Shown piece after piece: positions 51,363 to 60,255 of a stretch of DNA of 64,000 nucleotides. Under the pieces are notes generated by a model that was given only the letters and a program-made list of their open reading frames with translations, was not told where the DNA came from and searched no databases. Position 1 is the first letter of the stretch. Each line of letters opens with the position of its first letter. Source of the DNA: Clostridium sp. 'White wine YQ' (GTDB lineage: Bacteria > Bacillota > Clostridia > Clostridiales > Clostridiaceae); contig NZ_JAQYUU010000001.1 in the NCBI RefSeq assembly GCF_028728205.1, positions 919,318-983,317 of the forward strand, read 5' to 3'. The position numbers and the translations under genes were made by a program.

Positions 51363-51419
51363 TCTATATGATTATTTGAAAAACTCAATTATAATAAATT
51401 TATCAAATAATCATATAGA
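51363..51419 (+). promoter_or_regulatory. Long perfect hairpin just before the amidase start
   Basis: TCTATATGATTATTTGA (51363-51379) and TCAAATAATCATATAGA (51403-51419) are 17-base perfect inverted repeats with a 23-base loop. There is no T run, and it ends 12 bases before the AGGAG of the amidase. Leader or protein-binding structure. Confidence 0.6.
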
Positions 51420-51445
51420 ATGTTAATAATAGGAGAAAGAGAATA

Positions 51446-52321
51446 ATGAAAAAACCTATAGCTTATTTAATTATTATAGCGATGACATTTACTTTTTTAG
51501 GTTGTAGTAAGGCAAAGGAGGAGACTCCTAAAAAACAAGAAGATACTGTACAAGCAACCCAAAAGGATACAACTGAAGAAAAGGTACAAGCACCTATAGT
51601 TGAAAGTACTAATGAAGATAGTAAAAGTAATGATAATAAAAATACCGAAGAAATTAAAAATAATAATGTTGAGGTAGCCAGCAATAAAAATGTAACTCAA
51701 AAGAAAAAAGTGGTTATTGACCCCGGACACGGAATAGGTGGAAATAAAGGAATGGAGAAGACATCTCCTGATTCAAATGTGATGAAAATTAAGGATCCTG
51801 GGGGAGCACAAGGAATAAATTCTAGAATCCCAGAGTATGTAGTTGCAATGCAGATTGCGTTAAAGTTAAAGACAAAATTAGAGAATAGTGGAATAGAAGT
51901 TGTTATGACTAAAACTGACAATAACCAAGATCCAGGAAATATAGATAGAGCAGAAGTTGGAAATAATAATAATGCAGATTTAGTAATAAGAATACATTGC
52001 GATTCAGCAGATGATTCTAGTGCAAATGGTGCTACAATGCTTGTACCTGCAGCAGTGGGATATGCAAAAAATATTAAAGATGTGAGTAAAAAAGATGGCG
52101 GGATAATACTAAGTGAACTAATAAAATTTGCGGGAATGAAGAATAGAGGTATATCTGAAAGAAGTGACCTTACAGGATTTAATTGGTCAAAAGTACCAGT
52201 TGTTTTAGTTGAAGCTGGATTTATGTCAAATCCTAATGAAGATAGATTGCTTAGTAGTGGTGAATATCAGGACAAAATAGCATCAGGATTATCTAGCGGG
52301 ATTATAAAAGCTTTAAATTAG
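51446..52321 (+). CDS. N-acetylmuramoyl-L-alanine amidase lipoprotein (Amidase_3)
   Basis: The 291-residue lipoprotein has a signal peptide with lipobox FLGC (Cys20), a Lys/Glu/Asn-rich linker (about 25-85) and a zinc amidase domain: VVIDPGHGIGG (His ligand), INSRIPEYVVAMQIA (Glu ligand), LVIRIHCDSADD (His ligand) and VVLVEAGFMSNPNEDRL (catalytic Glu). It cleaves the peptide stem from peptidoglycan, on the outer face of the membrane. RBS AGGAG. A terminator follows at 52371. Confidence 0.94.
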   Translation: MKKPIAYLIIIAMTFTFLGCSKAKEETPKKQEDTVQATQKDTTEEKVQAPIVESTNEDSKSNDNKNTEEIKNNNVEVASNKNVTQKKKVVIDPGHGIGGNKGMEKTSPDSNVMKIKDPGGAQGINSRIPEYVVAMQIALKLKTKLENSGIEVVMTKTDNNQDPGNIDRAEVGNNNNADLVIRIHCDSADDSSANGATMLVPAAVGYAKNIKDVSKKDGGIILSELIKFAGMKNRGISERSDLTGFNWSKVPVVLVEAGFMSNPNEDRLLSSGEYQDKIASGLSSGIIKALN

Positions 52322-52370
52322 AAAAAAAAGTTGTACAAGCTACTATGTGAAGATAAGTATTTATAAAAGA

Positions 52371-52406
52371 TGGAATCTCATTTTAATTTGAGATTCTATT
52401 TTTTTA
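52371..52406 (+). terminator. Terminator after the amidase
   Basis: GAATCTCA/TGAGATTC with an eight-base loop is followed by TATTTTTTT. Confidence 0.88.
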
Positions 52407-52414
52407 CACACTAC

Positions 52415-52470
52415 TTGACAATGCTTAGTAGAGTGGTAAAATATAGTTACTACTATTGTTTGCATAGTAG
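52415..52470 (+). promoter_or_regulatory. Promoter and palindromic operator of the second padR operon
   Basis: TTGACA (52415-52420), 16 bases and TAAAAT (52437-52442). CTACTAT-N7-ATAGTAG (52450-52470) is centred about ten bases after the expected start. Likely PadR site. Confidence 0.7.
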
Positions 52471-52482
52471 GGAGGGATAAAG

Positions 52483-52809
52483 ATGGATGAGTCACAATTA
52501 CTAAAAGGAATATTAGAAGGTAATGTCCTTAGTATTATTTCAAGAGGAGAAACCTATGGGTACGAGATATTACTAGTTCTCAATAAATATGGATTTAAGG
52601 ATATATATGAAGGTACATTATATCCAATATTAACTAGAATGGAGAAAAAGGGTATTATAAGCTGCAATATTAGGAAATCACCTTTAGGACCTAAGAGAAA
52701 GTATTATACAATTACAAGTTTAGGCGAAAGGTATTATGAAGATTTTATAAAAGTATTCAATGATATAACTTTTAAAACAAATGAAATTATTAATGCAGAG
52801 AATTTGTAA
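52483..52809 (+). CDS. PadR-family regulator (second copy)
   Basis: The 108-residue winged-helix regulator contains GETYGYEILLVLNKYGFKDI, YEGTLYPILTRMEKKGIISC and PLGPKRKYYTITSLGERYYE. It is of the short PadR group and is different from the one at 42907. RBS GGGAGGG. It is followed after 12 bases by a membrane protein, probably its target and coupled partner. Confidence 0.95.
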   Translation: MDESQLLKGILEGNVLSIISRGETYGYEILLVLNKYGFKDIYEGTLYPILTRMEKKGIISCNIRKSPLGPKRKYYTITSLGERYYEDFIKVFNDITFKTNEIINAENL

Positions 52810-52821
52810 GGGGAAGATATT

Positions 52822-53847
52822 GTGAAAAGTGATAAAAATAATATTAGTGATATTGATAATTATAAAGACTATATCAATCAATTAGAAAATGAATATAAAA
52901 TTCAATTTAATAAAGTTGAGGCATATATAAATATATCATCAAAATTAAAATATCAAGAAAAGAACAGTTGTTTATTACAAGTGATGGATAGTTTCTTATC
53001 AGCTCAAGAAGTAGGAAAGAATGTACTTGAAATAACAGGAGATAACTTGAAAAGTTACTGTGATAATATGATTTATGGAGAAAGTATTTATATCTACAAG
53101 GTTTCAAGAATATGTTCAACATTACTAAGCTCAGTTTACTTTGTTGCGTTTGTTCATTTATTTATAAGCTTTTGTAATAGAATATTCAATCGTGAAAATA
53201 CAAGTATCTTTTCCGAAATGCGTTTTGGCTTAGGAGAAATAGTATTAATGCTAGGAATAATAATTTCACCAATACTTACTGATTTAATAACAAAAAAGTT
53301 TTTTGAAAATCCTAAGCTTTGTAAAAGAATTGGTAATTTGGTATCTTTCCTTATGATACTTATACCTATTACAGTGTACACATTTATTAATGAAACTTTT
53401 GATATCTATGGAGTAATAATAACTTTTAATAATTCAATATTGATACTCTTATATTTAACACTAATAAATTTTGTTGTATGGTCAATTACTCGTATAACTA
53501 ATAACGAAAAATTAGAAAGTAGAAAAGAGAAATATATAGAATTCTTAAGTAAAGATTATAATAAATATATAAATAAATGTAATAATAAAAACAGAAATCC
53601 GTTAGATTGGAATAGCTATTTAATAAAAAAGAAAAAGCAAAATTCAATTTATACTAAACTTTATCTTATATATGGTATTATATTTTTGATTCTTTCTCTA
53701 TTGATAGGGAAAGCAATGATTGAAGCAGGAAAGTTGGATTTCTTAGGTATAATTTTTATAACTTTTATTTCTCTATTATTTGTTATTATGTTTGGAGTAG
53801 TAATGGAGGGAATTAATAGAAATAAAATGTTTTCTGAATTTGAATAG
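52822..53847 (+). CDS. PadR-linked membrane protein (DUF1129/DUF1048-like)
   Basis: The 341-residue protein has an N-terminal helical region of about 90 residues (INQLENEYKIQFNKVEAYI, VMDSFLSAQEVGKNVLEITG) resembling DUF1048/DUF1129, then six predicted membrane helices from about residue 93 to 330. GTG start with AGGGGAAG upstream. The function is unknown; the PadR link suggests envelope or antimicrobial stress. The family name is from memory and not certain. Confidence 0.7.
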   Translation: MKSDKNNISDIDNYKDYINQLENEYKIQFNKVEAYINISSKLKYQEKNSCLLQVMDSFLSAQEVGKNVLEITGDNLKSYCDNMIYGESIYIYKVSRICSTLLSSVYFVAFVHLFISFCNRIFNRENTSIFSEMRFGLGEIVLMLGIIISPILTDLITKKFFENPKLCKRIGNLVSFLMILIPITVYTFINETFDIYGVIITFNNSILILLYLTLINFVVWSITRITNNEKLESRKEKYIEFLSKDYNKYINKCNNKNRNPLDWNSYLIKKKKQNSIYTKLYLIYGIIFLILSLLIGKAMIEAGKLDFLGIIFITFISLLFVIMFGVVMEGINRNKMFSEFE

Positions 53848-53908
53848 AATTTATGGAGAATTTCTATATAGGAGATTCTTTAAACGAATAATAATTTAGA
53901 AGGATAAA

Positions 53909-53940
53909 TAAAAAAAGGCTTAAAAAGCCTTTTTTTATTT
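53909..53940. terminator. Bidirectional terminator
   Basis: AAAAAAGGCTT/AAGCCTTTTTT is a short symmetrical stem between convergent genes. Confidence 0.85.
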
Positions 53941-54751
53941 ATCCCACAGCATTTGCATCATACTTATATTCTGGTAGCTGATTTAGTTTTACTCCTGAAG
54001 TGTCAAATAGATTTCCTGCAGATTCAATATATTTAAATTCATATAGGGTAGTATCTTGAAGCTCAAATTTATCATTTTTTAATATATATGTTTCGATCCT
54101 TGTAGGAAGACCAGTATTTTCATCTAGGTATGCCACTTGTTTCATTTGAACTTTAGAATATGCTTGTGATTTATCTAAAGCTGGTTTTTTTTCTAATCCC
54201 ATAAAAGATTTAGATACTTCTTTTAATGTTATTCCATCTTGAGTAATATTTCCTTCAGAAGTCCATTCAGATGACGCATATTGAGCTCTAATTGCTGTAA
54301 AAGAATTATTTTTTGAATATAATGAATTATTATATTCTGCGCCTTTTTCATCAACTGGTATATAATCTCCACTTGTAGCATTTCCATTAGAATCTCTTTG
54401 AAGGGTAATTATACTTCTTCCTTTATCCTTAGTATAAGAACTTGTGTAAAAATTAACTTTACCGTCATTCTTTGATATGTTATCCATTCTTGAGTTTAAA
54501 GTATTTGGATCCATCCAGGACTCGAAAATTAAGCCTTCTGAACCATCATCTCTTAATGAAGCAGTTTTAGTATATTCTATTTTGCCAGCTTTATTATCTG
54601 GATCCTTTGTGATATCAGAATATGCAGAAACTTTAGTTTCTATTGAAGGCTTCTCTTGAGGATTAACATTTTTGTTTGAAAATGCATATGCACTTACAGA
54701 AGTTCCTAAAAGTGTTGCGGCTAATGTAGCTGTAATTATGACTTTTTTCAT
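53939..54751 (-). CDS. Secreted protein of unknown function
   Basis: The 270-residue protein has a clear signal peptide (MKKVIITATLAATLLGTSVS, cut after about AYA) and no anchor, so it is released or wall-associated. The mature part is rich in beta-strand patterns (GKIEYTKTASLRDDGSEGLI, VKMNQ-like spacing, PTRIETYILKNDKFELQDTT). I do not recognise the family; a LolA-like shape is only a guess. RBS AAAGGAGAG. Its promoter region faces the L,D-transpeptidase and carries two 11-bp direct-repeat sites. Confidence 0.8.
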   Translation of the reverse strand: MKKVIITATLAATLLGTSVSAYAFSNKNVNPQEKPSIETKVSAYSDITKDPDNKAGKIEYTKTASLRDDGSEGLIFESWMDPNTLNSRMDNISKNDGKVNFYTSSYTKDKGRSIITLQRDSNGNATSGDYIPVDEKGAEYNNSLYSKNNSFTAIRAQYASSEWTSEGNITQDGITLKEVSKSFMGLEKKPALDKSQAYSKVQMKQVAYLDENTGLPTRIETYILKNDKFELQDTTLYEFKYIESAGNLFDTSGVKLNQLPEYKYDANAVG

Positions 54752-54845
54752 AAAACTTTCTCTCCTTTTTTAGTATGTAAGATTAGCTAGTATTTCTAAT
54801 CTCAGTACTTATTATAAAGATTAAATGTTTCATACTTTATGTCAT

Positions 54846-54861
54846 TTGTATCAGACTTGTA
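54846..54861 (+). promoter_or_regulatory. TTGTA-N6-TTGTA site A
   Basis: Half-sites TTGTA at 54846-54850 and 54857-54861 are 11 bases apart. The surrounding CATTTGTATCA is shared with site C at 55790. Confidence 0.6.
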
Positions 54862-54895
54862 AATTATAATAATTTATCTCTTGAAAATATCATTT

Positions 54896-54922
54896 AACAA
54901 CATTGATACAATCTCGAAACAA
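54896..54922 (-). promoter_or_regulatory. Triple TTGTW direct repeat, site B
   Basis: On the minus strand TTGTT, TTGTA and TTGTT half-sites follow at exactly 11-base spacing (plus-strand positions 54918, 54907 and 54896). It faces the secreted-protein gene. Confidence 0.6.
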
Positions 54923-55000
54923 TCAATAGAAGATTAGAAACATGCAGCAAATATAATTACTCCTATAGAAAATATATTTTTCATTAGGAGGTTTATATTT

Positions 55001-55756
55001 ATGAAAAAGAAAGTAGTTATGTTTCTTATAATTATATGTGCATTAGGAATTGGCTATAAGTTCACAAAAAATTCTGAAATAAATAGTAAAAAAAGCAAGG
55101 ATACTGTAGAATATTTAAAAGAATTAACAGGGAATGGTAATATAAATACTAATAAGGACGTTAATGAATCATTTAGCTCATCAGAAGAAGAAATTACAGA
55201 AGAAACAACTCAGGTCAATAAAGAAATAAAAAATGAATCGCTTAATAATCAATCTACAAATAAAAGCAACATATTAGGAGAAAGTCAAAAAGATATGTCA
55301 AATATAAGTTCTCAAGGCAAAAAAAATAGTTTTCCAACTGATGACCCAATAAGAGCAATTCCCAACAATGGGCACTATACTGTAAAAGTAAAAATAAATG
55401 AACAAAAAATATATGTGTATAATGGAACGACTCTTATAAGAGCAATGTCATGTTCTACAGGTATAGAAGAAAGAAATTACGATACACCTTTAGGTCACTA
55501 TAAAATAAATGGTTATTTTGGTCAATCATTCTTTAGCAATAAATATAATGAAGGGGCAAGGTATTGGGTAGGCTTTATTGGTTCACAATATTTATTTCAT
55601 TCTGTGCCAACAGGAGCAAATGGTCAGATTATTACTTCGGAAGCGGAGAAAATCGGGAAAAAAGCTTCTCATGGTTGCATAAGAATGTCTGTTAATGATG
55701 CTTACTGGTTTTATGAGACTATTCCACAAGGTTCTGATGTAGTTATAGAAAATTAA
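55001..55756 (+). CDS. L,D-transpeptidase (YkuD domain)
   Basis: The 251-residue protein has an N-terminal anchor (VVMFLIIICALGIGYKF), an Asn/Ser/Glu-rich linker to about residue 120, and a YkuD catalytic domain: KVKINEQKIYVYNGTTLIRA, YDTPLGHYKINGYFG and KASHGCIRMSVNDAYWFYE with active-site Cys in HGCIR. It forms 3-3 cross-links in peptidoglycan or attaches proteins to it. AGGAGG precedes the ATG. Promoter region shared with the divergent secreted protein. Confidence 0.95.
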   Translation: MKKKVVMFLIIICALGIGYKFTKNSEINSKKSKDTVEYLKELTGNGNINTNKDVNESFSSSEEEITEETTQVNKEIKNESLNNQSTNKSNILGESQKDMSNISSQGKKNSFPTDDPIRAIPNNGHYTVKVKINEQKIYVYNGTTLIRAMSCSTGIEERNYDTPLGHYKINGYFGQSFFSNKYNEGARYWVGFIGSQYLFHSVPTGANGQIITSEAEKIGKKASHGCIRMSVNDAYWFYETIPQGSDVVIEN

Positions 55757-55789
55757 TTATGAGCCCGTCAGTTCACCTTTTTTTGGCAT

Positions 55790-55805
55790 TTGTATCAAGG
55801 TTGTA
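55790..55805 (+). promoter_or_regulatory. TTGTA-N6-TTGTA site C
   Basis: Half-sites at 55790-55794 and 55801-55805, 11 bases apart, lie 65 bases before the regulator gene. They share GTATCA and the TTGTAAA context with site A, so the downstream regulator may bind both. Confidence 0.65.
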
Positions 55806-55869
55806 AAATTTATTAATATTATTATTAAATCATATAAAATAAGTTATTATAAAAGAAGGAGGGTGAATT

Positions 55870-56565
55870 ATGGAACAGAAAAAAATACTAATTATAGAAG
55901 ATGAAGACTACATATCAGATTTATTGTCATACTCCTTGAGAAAAGAAGGATTTATAACAGAGATAGCTGAAAATGGAGAAATAGGAATGAAATTAATAGC
56001 TGAATATAAGCCGGATCTATTAATTTTAGATTTAATGCTTCCAGATATAAGCGGATTTGAAATATGTAAGAGGGTATCAAAGGAATATACAATACCTGTA
56101 GTAATGCTAACTGCAAAATCAGATACTATTGATAAAATATTAGGAATTGAGCTAGGTGCTGATGACTATATTACAAAACCCTTCGATATTAGGGAAGTTG
56201 TTGTTAGAATAAAGGCCATTTTTAGAAGAATAGGACAAATTTCAGAATCAACAGTTACAAATAAATTTGAAGTGATTAAGTTATCATCTGATACTGAAAT
56301 ATACAAAGATAAAAGAGAAGTTATAAAAGATAATTATAGAGTTGATCTTACTAATAAAGAGTTTGATTTATTATTGTTTTTAGCGGAGAACAGAGGTAGG
56401 GTTTTTTCGAGAGCAGAATTACTAGATAGAGTATGGGGTTTTGAATTTGTAGGGGATACAAGAACAGTGGATATTCATGTTCAAAGATTAAGAAAGAAAC
56501 TTGATAAAAATAAAGGTATATCAATAATAGAAACAGTTTTTGGTGTAGGCTATAAACTGGTTTAA
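55870..56565 (+). CDS. OmpR/PhoB-type response regulator
   Basis: The 231-residue regulator has an acidic pocket EDED, phospho-acceptor Asp54 in LLILDLMLPD, Lys in ADDYITKPFD and a winged-helix domain (LTNKEFDLLLFLAENRGRVF, GDTRTVDIHVQRLRKKLDK, VFGVGYKLV). RBS GGAGGG. It is the first gene of a three-gene operon with a kinase and a propeller protein. OmpR-family proteins bind direct repeats with about 11-bp spacing, as found at 54846-54922 and 55790. Confidence 0.96.
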   Translation: MEQKKILIIEDEDYISDLLSYSLRKEGFITEIAENGEIGMKLIAEYKPDLLILDLMLPDISGFEICKRVSKEYTIPVVMLTAKSDTIDKILGIELGADDYITKPFDIREVVVRIKAIFRRIGQISESTVTNKFEVIKLSSDTEIYKDKREVIKDNYRVDLTNKEFDLLLFLAENRGRVFSRAELLDRVWGFEFVGDTRTVDIHVQRLRKKLDKNKGISIIETVFGVGYKLV

Positions 56566-56578
56566 CTAAGGTGATAAT

Positions 56579-58033
56579 ATGAAATATTCAATTCAAAACA
56601 AAATACTGTTGTGGTTCTCTATTATAATTTTTATAGGTCTATCTTCTATTATCTTTGCTTCTTATAAAATTACTGAGCAAAATACTGAGCGTATAATACA
56701 AAATGATATGATTACAGTTAAGAAAAATTTAGATCTATATTTGAAACAATATTCTTTAATCAGAAATATTGAATATAATGAGACCAAATTTTTAGATATT
56801 GCAGATGATGTTTCAAAAGAACTGAGTTCGGAAGTAGGAAGCAACGTGGACATTTATAATGCTTCAGGAGAGAAAATTTCAAATTTTTTAACCCAAGATA
56901 AGTTGAAAAGTGATGATATTTCAAAAGCAATTAAGGGTGAAATAGCATATTCAATTAACTATAGTGGAGGTAAAGTCATAGTTAGTTTATCCTATCCAAT
57001 TGAAAAAGATAATAAGGCAATTGGAATTATAAGATACACTAAAGATTATTCAGAACTTTATGCATATAATAGCAGGTTTAAAAATATAATTAATATTTTT
57101 GCAGGTATTATATTCATTATAGTATTTATAGCGTCAATTATAATATCAAAGCAAATTGCAAAGCCTATAATTGAATTAACTAAAAGCTCAGAAGAGGTGT
57201 CTAAAGGAAATTTTGATATAAATATAAATATAAATTCAAGAGATGAAATAGGTGAGTTATCTAAAAGATTTAAAATAATGATAGATAGGATTAAAGAACA
57301 AATTAACATTATAAAGAAGGAAAGGGATAATTTAAAAGAAGCTCAAAGACAAAACAAAACCTTTTTTGACAATGTTACTCATGAGTTAAAAACACCTTTA
57401 ACAACTATATTAGGATATGCTCAGATTATTAAAGAAAATGAATTTACTGATAAAGAATTTTTTGATAAGGGAACATCCTATATAATAAATGAAAGTAAAA
57501 GACTAAATGATATGGTAGTAGAAATACTAGAACTTTCAACTACAACTTCAAAGGAAATGATTTATGATTTTGAAAGAGTAGACTTATCAAAAAGTATTAA
57601 AAATACCTGCGAAGAAATGAACATTAAAGCAAGAAAATACAATATTAATGTTGTTGCACATGTTGAAGAAAATTTAATCATAAATGGGGACAGTTCTAAA
57701 GTTAAAGAAGTTTTTGTAAATTTAATCGATAATTCTATAAAATATGGTAATGTAAATTCAATAATTGTAGTTGAAGCTAAACATAAAGAAAATGATATTT
57801 ACATAAGCCTAAGGGATAGTGGAGAAGGAATATCAGAAGAACATATTAATAATTTATTTGAACCTTTTTATAGAATTTCCAAGAAAAAATCAAGAGAAAA
57901 AGGTAGCGCAGGTTTAGGGCTATCTATTGTAAAAAATATAGTTGAAAATCATGGAGGAAGTATAAAGATTAATAGTGAGGTAGGAATAGGTACTGAAGTT
58001 ATAATTATATTAAAGGGTGAAATAAATGAATGA
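56579..58033 (+). CDS. Sensor histidine kinase (partner of 55870 regulator)
   Basis: The 484-residue kinase has TM1 at about 9-29, an extracellular sensor of about 140 residues, TM2 at about 170-190, HAMP (KQIAKPIIELTKSSEEVSKG), a HisKA box with His268 in FDNVTHELKTPLTTILGYA, N-box NLIDNSIKYG and G-box GSAGLGLSIVKNIV. It starts 13 bases after the regulator and overlaps the next gene by eight bases. Signal unknown but probably envelope related. Confidence 0.96.
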   Translation: MKYSIQNKILLWFSIIIFIGLSSIIFASYKITEQNTERIIQNDMITVKKNLDLYLKQYSLIRNIEYNETKFLDIADDVSKELSSEVGSNVDIYNASGEKISNFLTQDKLKSDDISKAIKGEIAYSINYSGGKVIVSLSYPIEKDNKAIGIIRYTKDYSELYAYNSRFKNIINIFAGIIFIIVFIASIIISKQIAKPIIELTKSSEEVSKGNFDINININSRDEIGELSKRFKIMIDRIKEQINIIKKERDNLKEAQRQNKTFFDNVTHELKTPLTTILGYAQIIKENEFTDKEFFDKGTSYIINESKRLNDMVVEILELSTTTSKEMIYDFERVDLSKSIKNTCEEMNIKARKYNINVVAHVEENLIINGDSSKVKEVFVNLIDNSIKYGNVNSIIVVEAKHKENDIYISLRDSGEGISEEHINNLFEPFYRISKKKSREKGSAGLGLSIVKNIVENHGGSIKINSEVGIGTEVIIILKGEINE

Positions 58034-59183
58034 GATAAGAACTGAAAGAAAGCTCAAAAAATATATTATAAGAATATTTATATTGTTGATATTTACGTCA
58101 TCCTTCTATTTTTTAAACTATATATATACATTAGGAAGTAGAAATTCAAGAACAATAGTATTAGATAAGAAATCATTTGTAGGAACAGATGGTGATGAAA
58201 TAAATAAAAAATTACAAGTGGGAAATGTATCTTCATATGATGCAGATTATATAATTATGGAACCTAAAATAGCTGAAAATAATAAAATTGTTTTTAAAAC
58301 CTTAAGCGGAAATAGTTATATAGGAATTAGTATTTTTGATATGGAAAGTAAAAAAAATAATACAATACTAGCAAAGTATGATAGCAATATAAATAATTTA
58401 TATGAAACAAATGATACAAATAAAGTGGTATATATTGAAAAGAGTGAGAGCAATGGTGAAACTAGAACTTATCTACAGGATATTTATACAAATAGAATAG
58501 ATAAAATTTATGAAGGTGCATTAACTTCAGCTTTGTTCATAGATGATAATAGAATAGTGGGAATTGCAGATAATTCTATTATTATTAAGGAATTAAATAC
58601 AGGTAAAGAAGAGAAACTAATGAATTTTGATGATAGTACAACTAATATGCTATATAAGAATTATAAAAACACTTACAACTTATTTATGACTAAGGATAGA
58701 AAAATTTTATATGCTATAGAACAAGGAATACGAAAAGAGAATGAAACTTATTTAAGCATAAAGGCAATAAATATCGATAGTAAAGAGATAACAGAATTAA
58801 AAATAAAAGGTTCTGTTTATAACGTTATTCCATTAAATGATGGAAACTTTATTTTTAGTGGAAGTGTAGATGGTAATAGTGGAATTTTTATTTATAATAT
58901 GGCAAACAGCACATACAAGATTTTAAAGTCTGGAAATATATATGAAGTAAAACTAACGAAAGATGAGGATAAAATTTCATATATTTCTAGCGATGTTTCA
59001 TCTAATAACAATGAGGTGCATGTAGCATTATTTGATAAAGATAAAATAGAATTAGATACTATGATTTATAGAAATGCACAATATGGAAATGAAATTCTAT
59101 GGACAAATGAAGGAAATAATTTATTTTATATCAATTCAAATAATGGAAAGTCAAGAATATATAGATTTTCAATAAATAAATAG
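58026..59183 (+). CDS. Membrane-anchored beta-propeller protein (TolB/WD40-like)
   Basis: The 385-residue protein has one N-terminal membrane helix (IIRIFILLIFTSSFYFLNY) and then about 330 residues with repeating blade patterns (ISIFDMESKKNNTILAKYDS, GIFIYNMANSTYKILKSGN, DKISYISSDVSSNNNEVHVA). This is a TolB-like propeller outside the membrane. It overlaps the kinase by eight bases, so it probably feeds a signal to it or modulates it. No enzymatic motif. Confidence 0.8.
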   Translation: MNEIRTERKLKKYIIRIFILLIFTSSFYFLNYIYTLGSRNSRTIVLDKKSFVGTDGDEINKKLQVGNVSSYDADYIIMEPKIAENNKIVFKTLSGNSYIGISIFDMESKKNNTILAKYDSNINNLYETNDTNKVVYIEKSESNGETRTYLQDIYTNRIDKIYEGALTSALFIDDNRIVGIADNSIIIKELNTGKEEKLMNFDDSTTNMLYKNYKNTYNLFMTKDRKILYAIEQGIRKENETYLSIKAINIDSKEITELKIKGSVYNVIPLNDGNFIFSGSVDGNSGIFIYNMANSTYKILKSGNIYEVKLTKDEDKISYISSDVSSNNNEVHVALFDKDKIELDTMIYRNAQYGNEILWTNEGNNLFYINSNNGKSRIYRFSINK

Positions 59184-59206
59184 GTACTATTTCAGTGCCT
59201 ATTTAT
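59176..59206 (+). terminator. Terminator of the three-gene operon
   Basis: ATAAATAGGTACT/AGTGCCTATTTAT (one wobble) pairs across the stop codon. Confidence 0.65.
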
Positions 59207-59329
59207 TATATTTTCTAGAAAAACCAGAATATAATAATATGCTTAGTAATTGGACAAGAAATTAAATGATAACTATAATTATAATATATAAGGTATAATA
59301 TATTAATTTATAAAAAGGTGATGATTTCA

Positions 59330-60205
59330 GTGGTTAAATTTATTGTGGACAGCACCTGTGACTTACCAGAAGATTTGATTATAAAAAACAATATTAGCAT
59401 AATACCCTTAAAAGTACTTATTGATGATAAAGACTATTTAGATAAAAAGACAATAAATGTGGATGAGGTGTATTCCGCAATGAGAAGAGGAATTTTACCT
59501 AAAACATCTCAACCTAATCCAAAAGATATGTATGATACTTTTGAAGAATGCTGCCATAAAGGTGAGGATTTTATATTTTTATCTTTTTCCTCAGCACTTT
59601 CTGGAACATATAAATTAGCTAAAACTATAGTTCTAGAATTAAAGGAGAGATACCCCAAAATAAACATGGAAGTTATTGATTCTAAAAGTGGTTCGACAGC
59701 CATTGGATTAATCATTCTTGAAGCTATAAAATTCACTCAAGAAAGTGGCTATGATTTTAATGAAATAGTAGGGAGGATAAGGAGGCTAGTTACTCACATA
59801 GAACATGTTTTTACCATTACGGATCTAAATTGGCTAATTAAAGGGGGGCGTATTGGCAAAACACAAGGAGTTATTGGTAATATTTTAGAAATAAAACCTA
59901 TTTTGAATGTAAATAATGGTGAAATGGAGCTAATTCAAAAGGTTAGGGGAAAGAAGAAAGCACTACATAGAATGGTGGATATTTTGGAAGAACGGGCTGG
60001 CAACTATAAAGAACAAATTATAGGCGTGAGTCATGCAGACGATTTTGAAACTGCAGAAGAACTTGTAAATATGATAAAAATAAAATTAGGATATAAACAA
60101 TTTATAATTAATAAGATAGGAAGTGTATTAGGAAGCCATTTAGGTATAGGTGGAGTAGGAATATTTTTCTTTAATGAAGAAGGATTAGATAAAAGAAGTA
60201 ATTAA
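59330..60205 (+). CDS. DegV family fatty-acid-binding protein
   Basis: The 291-residue protein is a DegV (FakB-type) protein: KFIVDSTCDLPEDLI, ISIIPLKVLIDDKDYLD, KTSQPNPKDMYD, FLSFSSALSGTYKLAK and VIDSKSGSTAIGLII. Members bind fatty acids for phosphorylation by FakA. The GTG at 59330 has AAGGTGA well spaced; the ATG at 59321 and GTG at 59318 are too close to it. Transcribed alone. Confidence 0.93.
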   Translation: MVKFIVDSTCDLPEDLIIKNNISIIPLKVLIDDKDYLDKKTINVDEVYSAMRRGILPKTSQPNPKDMYDTFEECCHKGEDFIFLSFSSALSGTYKLAKTIVLELKERYPKINMEVIDSKSGSTAIGLIILEAIKFTQESGYDFNEIVGRIRRLVTHIEHVFTITDLNWLIKGGRIGKTQGVIGNILEIKPILNVNNGEMELIQKVRGKKKALHRMVDILEERAGNYKEQIIGVSHADDFETAEELVNMIKIKLGYKQFIINKIGSVLGSHLGIGGVGIFFFNEEGLDKRSN

Positions 60206-60210
60206 TAATA

Positions 60211-60253
60211 AAAGCAGAAGTCTAGATAGCTATAATCAAGATTTCTGCTTTGA
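60211..60253. terminator. Bidirectional terminator
   Basis: AAAGCAGAA/TTCTGCTTT with a 23-base loop lies between convergent degV and lrp genes. Confidence 0.75.
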
Positions 60254-60255
60254 AT

